Source: Micromonospora sp. WMMD961 | GTDB lineage: Bacteria; Actinomycetota; Actinomycetes; Mycobacteriales; Micromonosporaceae | Direction: 5' to 3' | Length of the DNA stretch: 64,000 bases | NCBI RefSeq assembly: GCF_029626145.1 | Contig: NZ_JARUBJ010000002.1 | Coordinates: 2,634,501-2,698,500 of the forward strand | Shown here: one piece after another, positions 25,586 through 34,436 of the stretch | Numbering within the stretch: the stretch's first letter is position 1 | How the letters are laid out: every line of letters begins with the position of its first letter | Notes under the pieces: model-generated | Databases searched by the model: none | What the model was told of the DNA's origin: nothing | The model's input: only the letters and a program-made list of their open reading frames with translations | Position numbers and translations under genes: made by a program

Positions 25586-25621
25586 GCGTATGGTCTACGC
25601 ATAAAAGCGTACGCCATACGC
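25586..25621. promoter_or_regulatory. Twin operator for TetR/MFS divergent promoters
   Basis: Two perfect 15-bp palindromes of form GCGTA-N5-TACGC occur at 25586-25600 (spacer TGGTC) and 25607-25621 (spacer CGCCA). They are separated by ATAAAA, and their centres are 21 bp apart, two helical turns. The outer flanks also pair (TTCTGCGTATGG with CCATACGCAGAA). They fill most of the gap between the divergent tetR and MFS starts, so they very likely bind the TetR dimer in pairs. Confidence 0.82.
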
Positions 25622-25637
25622 AGAAAGGGGATCGATC

Positions 25638-27248
25638 ATGACGACGACCGCGCCGACACCGCGGGCAGGCCGGCGGGAGTGGATCGGGTTCACGGTGCTG
25701 ATGCTGCCGCTGCTCCTGGTCTCGATGGACGTCTCGGTGCTCTACTTCGCCGTTCCGTTCATCAGTGCGGAACTGCGCCCCACCGGCGCACAGCAGCTCT
25801 GGATCTTCGACATCTACGGCTTCGTGCTGGGCGGGCTGCTCATCACCATGGGGGCGCTGGGTGACCGGATCGGCCGACGGCGGCTCCTGCTGATCGGCGC
25901 CACCGCGTTCGGGGCGGCATCGCTGCTGGCCGCGTACGCCGACAGCGCCGCGACGCTGATCGCCGCGCGCGCCCTGCTCGGCGTCGGTGGGGCCACCCTG
26001 ATGCCCTCCACGCTCGCCCTGGTGCGCAACCTGTTCCACGACGCCAGGCAGCGTGGCACCGCCATCGGCATCTGGACCGCCACGCTCACCGGCGGCATCG
26101 CGATCGGCCCGGTGCTCAGCGGCATCCTGCTGGAACACTTCTGGTGGGGTTCGATCTTCCTGATCAACATCCCGGCGATGCTGATGCTGCTCCTGCTCGC
26201 CCCGATGCTGGTGCCCGAGTCCCGCAATCCGGCGACCGGACGGTTCGACCTCGTCAGCGGGGCCCTGTCCCTCGGCGCGCTGCTCCCGGTGATCTACGGC
26301 ATCAAGGAGATGGCCCGTGCCGGTGTCAGCCCGGTGCGGGTGCTCGCCATCGTCGCCGGCCTGCTGGTGGGCGCGCTGTTCCTGCACCGGCAGCGGACCC
26401 GCGCGTACCCGATGATCGACCTTGACCTGTTCCGTCGCCGCGGCTTCGCCGGGTCGCTCGCGGTCAACCTGCTGGCGATGTTCGCCCTGGTCGGCTTCGC
26501 CATCTTCACCACCCAGCACCTCCAGCTGGTGCTCGGCCTGAGCCCGCTGCGGGCGGCACTGTGGAGCCTGGTGCCGTCCCTCGCCGTGGGAGGAGTCGCG
26601 CCGGCGGCCGCCGCGCTCGCCCAGCGCATCGAGCGGGCGTACCTGATCGGCGCGGGTTTCGGGATCGCCGTGCTCGGCTTCGCGGTGCTGACCCGCGTCA
26701 CACCGGAGTCACCGCTCTGGCTGCTCCTCGTCGGCGCCAGCGTCTACGCGGGTGGCCTGGTCATGGTGATGTCACTCGTCACCGAACTGGTCCTCGGTGC
26801 GGCGCCGGCCGAGCAGGCCGGTGTCGCCTCGGCGCTCACCGAGTCCAGCAGTGAGCTGGGCGGCGCGCTGGGGATGGCGATCCTCGGCAGCGTCGGCGCG
26901 GCGGTCTACCGTCGTGAGATCCTCGCCGGCCTGCCGGCCGGACTGCCCGCCGACAGCGGTGACGCTGCCCGGGAGACGCTGGGAGGCGCGCTCGCGGTGG
27001 CACAGGCCCTGCCGGTGGACCTGGCCGACGCGGTGCTGCACGCTGCCCGGGTCGCGTTCACCGACGGGCTGCACTTCGCGGCGGGCGCCGCCATGGTGGC
27101 GATGCTGGTGGGCGCGGTCACCGCGTTGACGACACTGCGCGGCGTCCGGCCGGCCGACCCGGCCGCGATCGAGGCGCTCCCGACGCCGGCCGGGCCGGCG
27201 TCGGCTCCCGCTGCGTCCCGGACGCTACCCGGGGCGGTCAGTCGTTGA
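25638..27248 (+). CDS. MFS multidrug efflux transporter, DHA2 (14-TM)
   Basis: A 536-residue membrane protein of the QacA/SmvA/EmrB-like DHA2 group with about fourteen spans. It has MDVSVLYFAVPFISAEL in span 1, the conserved loop GDRIGRRRLLLIG, and motif-C-like IWTATLTGGIAIGPVLSGIL. It should export cationic or hydrophobic drugs by proton antiport. ATG 25638 has AAAGGGG upstream. Expression is probably repressed by the divergent TetR protein through the twin operator. The 3' end overlaps the convergent neighbour by 11 bp. Confidence 0.92.
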   Translation: MTTTAPTPRAGRREWIGFTVLMLPLLLVSMDVSVLYFAVPFISAELRPTGAQQLWIFDIYGFVLGGLLITMGALGDRIGRRRLLLIGATAFGAASLLAAYADSAATLIAARALLGVGGATLMPSTLALVRNLFHDARQRGTAIGIWTATLTGGIAIGPVLSGILLEHFWWGSIFLINIPAMLMLLLLAPMLVPESRNPATGRFDLVSGALSLGALLPVIYGIKEMARAGVSPVRVLAIVAGLLVGALFLHRQRTRAYPMIDLDLFRRRGFAGSLAVNLLAMFALVGFAIFTTQHLQLVLGLSPLRAALWSLVPSLAVGGVAPAAAALAQRIERAYLIGAGFGIAVLGFAVLTRVTPESPLWLLLVGASVYAGGLVMVMSLVTELVLGAAPAEQAGVASALTESSSELGGALGMAILGSVGAAVYRREILAGLPAGLPADSGDAARETLGGALAVAQALPVDLADAVLHAARVAFTDGLHFAAGAAMVAMLVGAVTALTTLRGVRPADPAAIEALPTPAGPASAPAASRTLPGAVSR

Positions 27249-27741
27249 GCACGTGCGCGAGCCGGTCGCGGAAGCGCCGCTCCGAGTCGCTGACGGATTC
27301 GCCGCCGATGCCCAGCAGCCCACCGCTGGACGCGGCACCCACCACCTGCTCGGCGATCTGCACGAGCCAGTGCTTGTACGCCCCGGCTTCGCCCTCGTCG
27401 ACACGGCTGGCCAGCAGCGCCGCGGCCTCGCCGGCACGGAGCAGCACGTCGTCGATCAGTGCGCGCGGGTCGTCGGGCGCGATGACCGGCAGCTCGGCGC
27501 CGGCCTCCGGGTCACCGACCCGAGTGACGATCTCACCGGCCACGGCGGCGACCAACGGGCTGGCCGACTCCCGGCCGGCGGAGATGGTCTCCAGGCCGGC
27601 CGCGGTCTCCGCCATGGTCCGGCGGGTGCCGTCGGACTCGGCGGCGCTCGCCGCGGTCAGGATCGACTGCGGCAGGCCGACCAGCAGCCCCCACTCCCCG
27701 TCGGAGAAACCGAAACCTGTGTACGCCGGCTGCTCGATCAC
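27238..27741 (-). CDS. Conserved hypothetical protein
   Basis: A 167-residue acidic, Ala-rich helical protein. Its N-terminus (FGFSDGEWGLLVGLPQSILT) and the block TMAETAAGLETISAGRESAS, then IDDVLLRAGEAAALLASRV and GAYKHWLVQIAEQVVGAA, resemble a family of actinobacterial hypotheticals with a four-helix-bundle look. No catalytic motif was identified. GTG 27741 has GGAAGGGG seven bases upstream; a longer frame from 27813 has no such site. It sits upstream of no same-strand partner and overlaps the MFS gene end. Confidence 0.62.
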   Translation of the reverse strand: MIEQPAYTGFGFSDGEWGLLVGLPQSILTAASAAESDGTRRTMAETAAGLETISAGRESASPLVAAVAGEIVTRVGDPEAGAELPVIAPDDPRALIDDVLLRAGEAAALLASRVDEGEAGAYKHWLVQIAEQVVGAASSGGLLGIGGESVSDSERRFRDRLAHVLND

Positions 27742-27829
27742 GGCAACGCCCCTTCCGCCCTGCTCTACTTGGTCAATCGGTGCTCTGGTCAGTCGATCCA
27801 CCGGGCCCGACACGGGCGCCCGGGTCAGG

Positions 27830-29461
27830 CTAGTCCAGGGTCAGCAGGCCCTGTTCGGACACCACGCGCACCGACAGCGTCTTGTACCCGACCTCGTCGA
27901 AGAGAACCGTCATCTTGTCGTCCTCGTAGGAGAGCACCAGGCCCTGACCCCACTCCGGGTGCCGCACCCGGCTGTGCACCGGGAACGGGCCGACCGCGCC
28001 CTGGTCGGCGACGCTGGTGCCGTTGTGGCAGTTGTCGCAGTGGCCGCAGACCTCGGTCATCTGCTCGCCGAAGTACGCCAGCAGGGTCTGCCCCCGGCAG
28101 GCGGTGGTCTCGGCGAAGGCCCGCATCATGTCGGTGCGTGACCGGGTCACGGTCTGCTGGCGCTCCGCCTCGGCCAGCGCCGCCGTGGCGGCGTTCACCG
28201 GGGTGGGGGAGTAGCGCGGTGCGCCGATGCGCTGCCGAGCCCGCGGCTCGGCGGCCCCGACCTGCTCCAGCAGTGCCAGATACTGGCCCAGCTTGCGCGG
28301 CCCGAGGCCGGTGGCCTCGCGCAGCTCGGTCTTGGTGGCCGGCTTGCGGCGCAGCAACGCGGCCAGGTCACGCAGCTCGTCGGTGTCGGGTAGGCCGCCG
28401 CTGAAGAACCGTTGCAGGCCCACGTCCTCGGCCCGCCAGAGCAGGAGCACCCGGGCCGGTTGCCCGTCGCGCCCGGCCCGGCCGATCTCCTGGAAGTAGC
28501 TGTCCGGCGAGTCGGGCAGTGCCATGTGCACCACCCAGGCGATGTTCGGCTTGTCGATGCCCATCCCGAAGGCCGAGGTCGCCACCATGATGGGGACCTG
28601 GTCGGCGAGGAACGCCTCGTGCAGCTCCGCACGTGCGCCGGTGGGCATCCCACCGTGGTAGAACAGCGCCGGGAAGCCGGCGTCGGTCAGCCGGGCGGCC
28701 AACTCCTCGGAGGCGCGGCGGGTCGGCACGTAGATGATCCCCGGCCGCCCCTCGTCGCGCAGCAGCGTCATCAGTCGCCGCCACCGGTAGTCCTCGTCGG
28801 GGCAGTGCGCCACCTCGAGGAACAGGTTGGGCCGGTCCAGCCCGGAGATCACCACGTCCGGGTCGCGCAGCCGCAGACGGGCGATGATGTCGTCGCGCAC
28901 CGGCGGGGAGGCGGTGGCGGTCAGCGCGACCACCGGCGGCCGACCGATGCCCTCGATGAGGTGACCGAGCGCGAGGTAGTCGGGGCGGAAGTCGTGCCCC
29001 CACGCGGAGATGCAGCGCGCCTCGTCGATCGCCACCAGGGCCGGCTTCAGTGCGGCGACCTCGGCCATCCGGTCCGGGTTGCTGAGCTGCTCCGGGGTGA
29101 TGAACAGGAACTCCGCCCGACCCTCGCGGACCTCGTTGATCGCCTCGGCCTGCTGGGCGGCCGACTCGTTCGAGCTGATCCGCACCGCCCGCAGCTCCGG
29201 GCGTTGCCGCTCGTTGAGGGCGGCGATCTGGTCCTGTTGGAGCGCCAGCAGCGGGGAGATCACCACGGTGGGGCCGGGGATCAGGCTGGCCGGGATCTGG
29301 TAGATGGCCGACTTGCCGGCACCGGTGGGCAACACCACCAGGGCGTCACGTCGCTTCATCACCGCGCGCATGGCGGCCAACTGGTTGGGCCGCAGCGCCT
29401 TCCAGCCGAAGAGGCTCCGCGCCGCGCGGCGCAACGTCATCGAATGCGTGGACAGTTTCAT
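27830..29461 (-). CDS. RecQ-type ATP-dependent DNA helicase
   Basis: A 543-residue superfamily-2 helicase. Walker A is LPTGAGKS with Lys50; motif Ia, motif III LTATASPPVR, motif V FGMGIDKPNIAWVVH and motif VI QEIGRAGRDGQ are intact. Motif II reads IDEARC (146-150) where RecQ enzymes normally have DEAH. A RecQ zinc-binding set (CRGQTLLAYFGE, then CGHCDNC) and a short C-terminal domain follow, but no HRDC domain is seen. It should unwind DNA in recombination or repair. ATG 29461 was chosen; an ATG at 29515 would add 18 residues. The F420 oxidoreductase lies 71 bp upstream. Confidence 0.88.
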   Translation of the reverse strand: MKLSTHSMTLRRAARSLFGWKALRPNQLAAMRAVMKRRDALVVLPTGAGKSAIYQIPASLIPGPTVVISPLLALQQDQIAALNERQRPELRAVRISSNESAAQQAEAINEVREGRAEFLFITPEQLSNPDRMAEVAALKPALVAIDEARCISAWGHDFRPDYLALGHLIEGIGRPPVVALTATASPPVRDDIIARLRLRDPDVVISGLDRPNLFLEVAHCPDEDYRWRRLMTLLRDEGRPGIIYVPTRRASEELAARLTDAGFPALFYHGGMPTGARAELHEAFLADQVPIMVATSAFGMGIDKPNIAWVVHMALPDSPDSYFQEIGRAGRDGQPARVLLLWRAEDVGLQRFFSGGLPDTDELRDLAALLRRKPATKTELREATGLGPRKLGQYLALLEQVGAAEPRARQRIGAPRYSPTPVNAATAALAEAERQQTVTRSRTDMMRAFAETTACRGQTLLAYFGEQMTEVCGHCDNCHNGTSVADQGAVGPFPVHSRVRHPEWGQGLVLSYEDDKMTVLFDEVGYKTLSVRVVSEQGLLTLD

Positions 29462-29532
29462 CGAGGGCCGGAGGTACCCGAGCCCATGACCGCCGAAACG
29501 CGTTCGGACGATCATGGGCAGGGCGGGGTTGG

Positions 29533-30483
29533 TCAGCGCAGCCGGGGCAGGACCTCGCGCTGGTAGAGGTCGAACAGGCCCCGGTGGTGCGGGCCGGTGT
29601 TGGCCACGTAGACCTCGTCGAAGCCGGCCTTGGCGTACTGGTCGATCATCTCCAGGTGCGCCTCCGCGCTGTTGCCGCAGACGAACGCCTCCTTCAACAT
29701 CTCCGGCTTGACCAGTTCGGAGGCCTGCTCGAAGTGTCGTGGTGAGGGCAGCACCTGGGACAGCTCACCCGGCACCCCCGCGTTCGGCCAGCGCTCGTAC
29801 GCGATGCGCATCCCCTCGTCCTCGCTGTCCGCGTACGCCGCCTTGAAGCCGGCCTGGCACGGCTTGTCGCCGCCACCGTTCTCGCGGAAGCGCCGGACCA
29901 TCTCGCCGTCGGGCATCGTGCTCACGTAGCCGTCACCGATGCGCGCGGCGAGGTCGATGGCCTTCGGACCGAAGCCGGAGACGTAGATCGGTGGAGGGGT
30001 GTCGGGCAGCGTGTAGATCCGGGCGTGCTCGACGGTGTAGTGCCTTCCGCGGTGGTTGACGAATCCGCCGCCCCACAGCTCGCGCAGCACCTCGACGGCC
30101 TCCTCCAGCATCTCCAGGCGGACGTCGGCCTGCGGCCAGGCGTCGCCGAAGATGTGCTCGTTGAGCGCCTCGCCGGTGCCGACGCCGAGCACGAACCGCC
30201 CGCCGTGCAGCACCGCGCTGGTCGCTGCCGCCTGCGCGATCACGGCCGGGTGGATCCGCACGGTCGGGCAGGTCACGGCGGTGGTCACCGGTAGTGAACA
30301 GACCTGGCTGAGCGCGCCGATCATCGACCAGACGAACGGGCTCTGGCCCTGTGCGTCCACCCAGGGGTGGTAGTGGTCGGAGATCCACAGCGCCTCGAAG
30401 CCGGCCCGTTCGGCACCCTGCGCCTGCTCCAGCAGCTCGGCTGGCGTGAACTCCTCACTGGACAGAAAGTATCCGATCTTCAT
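29533..30483 (-). CDS. F420-dependent LLM-class oxidoreductase
   Basis: A 316-residue TIM-barrel flavin/F420 enzyme. MKIGYFLSSEEFTPAELLEQ, GFEALWISDHYHPW, TTAVTCPTVRIHPAVIAQAA and FVLGVGTGEALNEHIFGDAW match the F420-dependent glucose-6-phosphate dehydrogenase-related group (TIGR03557 type). It transfers hydride between F420 and an unknown alcohol or sugar substrate in the cytosol; true Fgd activity cannot be inferred. ATG 30483 has GGGGAG upstream. A 41-residue membrane peptide gene lies 87 bp upstream on the same strand. Confidence 0.88.
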   Translation of the reverse strand: MKIGYFLSSEEFTPAELLEQAQGAERAGFEALWISDHYHPWVDAQGQSPFVWSMIGALSQVCSLPVTTAVTCPTVRIHPAVIAQAAATSAVLHGGRFVLGVGTGEALNEHIFGDAWPQADVRLEMLEEAVEVLRELWGGGFVNHRGRHYTVEHARIYTLPDTPPPIYVSGFGPKAIDLAARIGDGYVSTMPDGEMVRRFRENGGGDKPCQAGFKAAYADSEDEGMRIAYERWPNAGVPGELSQVLPSPRHFEQASELVKPEMLKEAFVCGNSAEAHLEMIDQYAKAGFDEVYVANTGPHHRGLFDLYQREVLPRLR

Positions 30484-30570
30484 GGTCTCCCCTTCGGCGC
30501 GCGGACCTGCTGATGGGAGAGCGGTACCCCGGGCGTGGTCGGCCACACCGGCCGGCTGCGGCCCGTTTGC

Positions 30571-30696
30571 TCAGCGTCGACCGAACATCGCCCGGATCGC
30601 GGCGAGCAGCAGCAGGGCGCCGACCACCAGGCCGAGCAGGCGTACGCCGGGGATGTCGGCCGGGCTCGTCGCGTCGGCCAGCAGGGCGGGATCCAT
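30571..30696 (-). CDS. 41-residue single-span membrane peptide
   Basis: A short frame with ATG 30696, preceded by GGAGAG at seven bases. It encodes MDPALLADATSPADIPGVRL followed by a hydrophobic span (LLGLVVGALLLLAAI) and a basic tail RAMFGRR. The N-out/C-in pattern suits a small single-pass membrane protein. It lies between the GH3 gene (divergent) and the LLM oxidoreductase on the same strand. No family is recognised; support is the ribosome site plus the clean membrane helix. Confidence 0.5.
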   Translation of the reverse strand: MDPALLADATSPADIPGVRLLGLVVGALLLLAAIRAMFGRR

Positions 30697-30912
30697 CCCC
30701 GAACTCTCCCGGGGAGCGCGCCCTGAGGCAACTGTAAGGTTTATTGACTATTGAATCGCCCGGTGTGACCATGGCATGACCGCCTGCCGGTGGCGGTGCG
30801 CCGATGGCGCGCGAGAGATGGGGTACGGGGGCCGCATGAGCGAGCGCAACCAGCGGGTCGACGGGGGCGCACCGACGCCGGCGATCGAGACCGGTCGTCC
30901 TGAGGAGGCGGT

Positions 30913-32400
30913 GTGACCACGCCCGCCGGTCACCTTCCGGCGCTCGCCGCCGCCGTCCTGCAACCCGGGTTCGTCGGCACCACCCCGCCACCGTGGGTGT
31001 GCCGCTGGCTCGGTGCGGGCCTCGGCGGAGTGGTGCTCTTCGCCCGCAACGTCGTCGACCCGGCGCAGGTGGCGGCGCTCACCGCGACGCTGCGCGCCGA
31101 GCGGCCGGACGTCATCGTGGCGATCGACGAGGAGGCCGGCGACGTCACCCGGCTCGAGTCCACGCACGGCAGCTCCCGGCCCGGCAACTTCGCCCTCGGC
31201 GCGGTCGACGACCCGGAGCTGACCGAAGCGGTCGCCCGGGACCTCGGCGTCGAGCTGGCCGCGGCCGGCGTCACCCTCAACTACGCCCCGGACGCCGACG
31301 TCAACTCCAACCCGGACAACCCGGTGATCGGCGTGCGCTCCTTCGGCGCCGACCCGGCGCTGGTCGCCCGGCAGACCGCCGCCTGGGTGCGCGGGTTGCA
31401 GGCCGGCGGCGTGGCCGCCTGCGCCAAACACTTCCCGGGGCACGGTGACACCCGCGTCGACTCCCACCACGACCTGCCCCGGATCACCGCCGACCGGGAC
31501 CGGCTGGACGCCTGCGAACTGGCCCCGTTCCGGGCCGCCGTGGCCGCCGGCGTGCAGGCGGTGATGACCGGCCACCTGCTGGTGCCGGCGCTCGACCCGC
31601 AGCTGCCGGCGACGTTGAGTCAGCGCATCCTGGGCGGGTTGCTCCGCGACGAGATGGGCTTCTCCGGCGTGGTGGTGACCGACGCGATCGAGATGCGCGC
31701 CGTCGCCGAGCGGTACGGCTTCGCCGGGGCGACCGTCCGCGCTCTGGCGGCCGGGGCCGACGCGATCTGCATCGGCGGCGAGCGGGCCGACGAGCAGGCG
31801 GCGCGCGAGCTGCGCGACGCCATCGTCGCCGCAGTCGTCTCCGGTGACCTCCCCGAGGAGCGGCTCGCCGAGGCGGCCAAGCGGGTCGGGCAGCTCGCCG
31901 CCTGGACGATGGCCGCCCGCACCGCCGGGTCGGCCGGGCGTGACTCCACCGACGTCGGTCTGGTCGCCGCCCGCCGCGCCGTGCGGGTCACCGCCTCCCG
32001 GACCGCGACGGACGCGCTGCCGCTGACCCGCGCGGCGTACGTCGTCGAGTTCGAGCCGCTGCGCAACATCGCCATCGGCGCGGAGACCCCGTGGGGGATC
32101 GGCGCGCCCCTGGGCGAGCTGCTGCCCGGCACCAGCACGGTCCGCTACGCCGAGCCCGACGTGCCGGTCGACCCGGGAGCCGGGGCGGGTGCCCGTCCCC
32201 TGGTCCTGGTGGTCCGTGACCTGCACCGGCACGACTGGATGCGGTCCGCCGTGCAGCGCGCGTTGGCCGCCCGGCCGGACGCGGTCGTGGTCGAGCTGGG
32301 CGTGCCGGAGTTGGTGACCGGGTCGGTGCACCTGGCCACCCACGGCGCCACCCGGGCCAGTGGGCGCGCCGCCGCCGAGGTGCTGGCCGGCGCCCGCTGA
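30913..32400 (+). CDS. Glycoside hydrolase family 3 (NagZ-like beta-N-acetylhexosaminidase)
   Basis: A 495-residue GH3 protein. The N-terminal barrel has VVLFARNVVDPAQVAALTA, VIVAIDEEAGDVTRLE, LNYAPDADVNSNPDNPVIGV and the NagZ signature CAKHFPGHGDTRVDSHHDLP, whose His/Asp pair acts as general acid/base. The nucleophile Asp lies in VVVTDAIEM. A C-terminal domain of about 150 residues follows. It should release N-acetylglucosamine from muropeptides or other glycans; no signal peptide is seen, so cytosolic cell-wall recycling is likely. GTG 30913 has GAGGAGG upstream. It is divergent from the 41-residue peptide gene. Confidence 0.9.
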   Translation: MTTPAGHLPALAAAVLQPGFVGTTPPPWVCRWLGAGLGGVVLFARNVVDPAQVAALTATLRAERPDVIVAIDEEAGDVTRLESTHGSSRPGNFALGAVDDPELTEAVARDLGVELAAAGVTLNYAPDADVNSNPDNPVIGVRSFGADPALVARQTAAWVRGLQAGGVAACAKHFPGHGDTRVDSHHDLPRITADRDRLDACELAPFRAAVAAGVQAVMTGHLLVPALDPQLPATLSQRILGGLLRDEMGFSGVVVTDAIEMRAVAERYGFAGATVRALAAGADAICIGGERADEQAARELRDAIVAAVVSGDLPEERLAEAAKRVGQLAAWTMAARTAGSAGRDSTDVGLVAARRAVRVTASRTATDALPLTRAAYVVEFEPLRNIAIGAETPWGIGAPLGELLPGTSTVRYAEPDVPVDPGAGAGARPLVLVVRDLHRHDWMRSAVQRALAARPDAVVVELGVPELVTGSVHLATHGATRASGRAAAEVLAGAR

Positions 32401-32424
32401 CCCGCGCCCGCCGACCGACCCGCG

Positions 32425-32712
32425 TTACGGCAGGTCGGCCACCAGGTCGGCGTACTCCGGATGCTTGTCGATGAACGCGGCCATGAAGGGGCACTGCGGC
32501 ACCACCTTGGTGCCCCGGGCACGGACCTCGTCGAGAGTGCCCCGGATCAGCGCGCCGCCCACGCCCTTGCCCTGGAAGCCCCGGTCCACCTCGGTGTGGG
32601 TGAAGACCAGCACCTCCCCACGCATCAGGTACGCGGTGAAGCCGGCCAACGCGTCGTCGACCAGGATCTCGAAGCGGCGCTTCGCCGGGTTGTCCTCGAC
32701 CAGGGTGCTCAT
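32425..32712 (-). CDS. GNAT-like N-acetyltransferase (YjdJ type)
   Basis: A 95-residue mini-GNAT: RRFEILVDDALAGFTAYLMR, then LVFTHTEVDRGFQGKGVGGA with the acetyl-CoA loop and VVPQCPFMAAFIDKHPEYAD. This is the short YjdJ/GCN5-like family that acetylates unknown small molecules or proteins. Its ATG overlaps the stop of the upstream PLP-enzyme gene (ATGA), so the two are translationally coupled. Confidence 0.85.
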   Translation of the reverse strand: MSTLVEDNPAKRRFEILVDDALAGFTAYLMRGEVLVFTHTEVDRGFQGKGVGGALIRGTLDEVRARGTKVVPQCPFMAAFIDKHPEYADLVADLP

Positions 32713-33935
32713 CCGGTCATTGTCCCCGCGGCACCGGCCAGCGCGTCGAGTTCGGCGAGCAACCGGTCCACCTCGTCGGCGGTGTTGTAGTGGTAGATGC
32801 TGGCCCGCACCGCGCCGCCGCTGTCGCGCAGACCCATCAGCTGGAAGTACTCGTAGGCGTAGTAGTCGCCGGCGGAGAGGCAGAACCCGGCGGCGCCCAA
32901 CGCCTCCTGGGTGGCCACCGGCGTCATGCCGGCGACCCGGAACGACACCGTCGGGCAGCGTCGCGCCGGTGAACCGTAGACCGTGATCGCCGGCCGCTGC
33001 GCCAGCCCGGCGAGCAGCCGGTCCAGCAGTGCCTCCTCGTGCGCCTGCGCGGCGGCGAGCCCGGCCCGTAGCCGTGCCCGCCGGTCCCCCACCGCGTCCG
33101 GGTCCAGCCCCGCCAGGTGATCGACCGCCGCGGTCACGCCAGCGAGCAGCGGAAAGCTCGGCGTGCCGTACTCGAACCGGTCCGGCACCGCGTCGGACGA
33201 CGGCACCAGCTTCGCCGGGCGCAGCGCCGCCCACCGGCTCGGGTCGGCCACCATCGCCGCCAGGTGTGGCCCGGACCACTTGTACGCGCTGGTCACCAGC
33301 ACGTCGGCGCCGAGCGAGGCCAGGTCGGTCGGCCCGTGCGGCACCGAGTGCACCCCGTCGACGTAGACCAGCGCGCCGACCGCGTGCGCGATCTTGGCGA
33401 TCGCCGGCACGTCCGGCACGGTGCCGATGGCGTTGCTGCCGGCGGTCACCGCGACCAGCCGGGTCCGCTCACTAACCAGGTCGTCGTACTGGGCGGCGGG
33501 CAGCTCGCCGGTGCTCGGGTCGACCTCGGCCCAGCGCACCGTCGCACCAGTCGCCTCGGCGGCCTGCACCCACGGCCGGACGTTCGCGTCGTGGTCGAGC
33601 CGGGACACCACCACCTCGTCACCCGGGCGCCAGCTCGCGCCGAGCGTGCGGGCCAGGGTGTACGTCAGCGCGGTGGCGCTCGGGCCGAGCACCACCCCGG
33701 CCGGGTCGGCGTCGAGCAGGTCGGCCACCGCCGAGCGCGCCTCGGCCACCAGCTCCAACGACCGGCGGCCCGGCACGAAGGCGGCGCTGCGGTTGCCGAC
33801 CGCCGACCGCATGGCCTCGGTGACCGCGTCGATCACACCGGCCGCGGTCTGGGTGCCGCCGGCACCGTCGAAGTGGACGAAACCCTCGGTCAGGGCGGGG
33901 TACGCGGCCCGGGTGCGGGCGATGTCGAACGGCAT
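32709..33935 (-). CDS. Cysteine desulfurase-like class V aminotransferase
   Basis: A 408-residue PLP enzyme of aminotransferase class V. It has FVHFDGAGGTQTA at the N-terminus, VVVSRLDHDANVRPWVQAA, YVDGVHSVPHGPTDLASLGA and the PLP lysine in TSAYKWSGPH. The layout matches the SufS-like TIGR01976 group, whose substrate is unsettled. The usual C-terminal catalytic cysteine loop is not evident here, so true desulfurase activity is doubtful. It is followed by the coupled GNAT gene and is divergent from the lipoprotein gene. Confidence 0.82.
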   Translation of the reverse strand: MPFDIARTRAAYPALTEGFVHFDGAGGTQTAAGVIDAVTEAMRSAVGNRSAAFVPGRRSLELVAEARSAVADLLDADPAGVVLGPSATALTYTLARTLGASWRPGDEVVVSRLDHDANVRPWVQAAEATGATVRWAEVDPSTGELPAAQYDDLVSERTRLVAVTAGSNAIGTVPDVPAIAKIAHAVGALVYVDGVHSVPHGPTDLASLGADVLVTSAYKWSGPHLAAMVADPSRWAALRPAKLVPSSDAVPDRFEYGTPSFPLLAGVTAAVDHLAGLDPDAVGDRRARLRAGLAAAQAHEEALLDRLLAGLAQRPAITVYGSPARRCPTVSFRVAGMTPVATQEALGAAGFCLSAGDYYAYEYFQLMGLRDSGGAVRASIYHYNTADEVDRLLAELDALAGAAGTMTG

Positions 33936-34011
33936 GTCCCGGACCCTAGCCGGGGTGCTCCCAGCGCTCGTCGTCGCCTGGGCGTCGCGGGCGTCTCGTA
34001 CTCTTGGCGGG

Positions 34012-34377
34012 GTGACGAACCGACCCGCCACCATGCCCATGCCCCCCGTCCGCCGCGCCGCCGGTCTCTTCGCCGGTCTGGCGCTCGGCCTCGCCGTGCT
34101 CACCGGTTGCAGTTCCCAGGGCGCCTCCACCGACTGTGCGGTGGACGCCTGCACTGTCACCTTCGAGCGGGGTGTCGACGCGAGGACCACCATCCTGGGC
34201 ATCGAGGCCAAGCTCGTCGGTGCCGAGGGTGACCAGGTGACCGTCGAGGTCGCCGGTGAGCAGCTCACCCTCACCACCGGCCAGCAGGCCGCCGAGGCCG
34301 GGGGCTTCGCGGTCACCCTGGACAGCGTGACCGACCAGCAGGTCAAGATCCGCGTGTCGCGCAACCCGGGCAGCTGA
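34012..34377 (+). CDS. Putative lipoprotein, unknown function
   Basis: A protein of about 121 residues with an N-terminal lipoprotein signal peptide: basic PVRRAAG, hydrophobic LFAGLALGLAVL and lipobox LTGC with the lipidated cysteine near residue 28. The mature part (about 93 residues) is Thr/Val-rich with two cysteines close together (CAVDAC), probably a disulphide, and no recognised domain. GTG 34012 has GGCGGG upstream; ATG 34033 would still leave the signal intact. It should be anchored on the outer face of the plasma membrane. Confidence 0.7.
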   Translation: MTNRPATMPMPPVRRAAGLFAGLALGLAVLTGCSSQGASTDCAVDACTVTFERGVDARTTILGIEAKLVGAEGDQVTVEVAGEQLTLTTGQQAAEAGGFAVTLDSVTDQQVKIRVSRNPGS

Positions 34378-34436
34378 CCTGGGCGGGCGGCGGTGGCCGA
34401 CGTTTGGGAATCTTCAGAATCGGAGATTGTGACGCC

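Noticed and set aside
30744..30749. TTGACT -35 box for the GH3 gene
   Set aside because: No matching -10 hexamer lies 16-18 bases downstream, so a promoter cannot be called from sequence alone.
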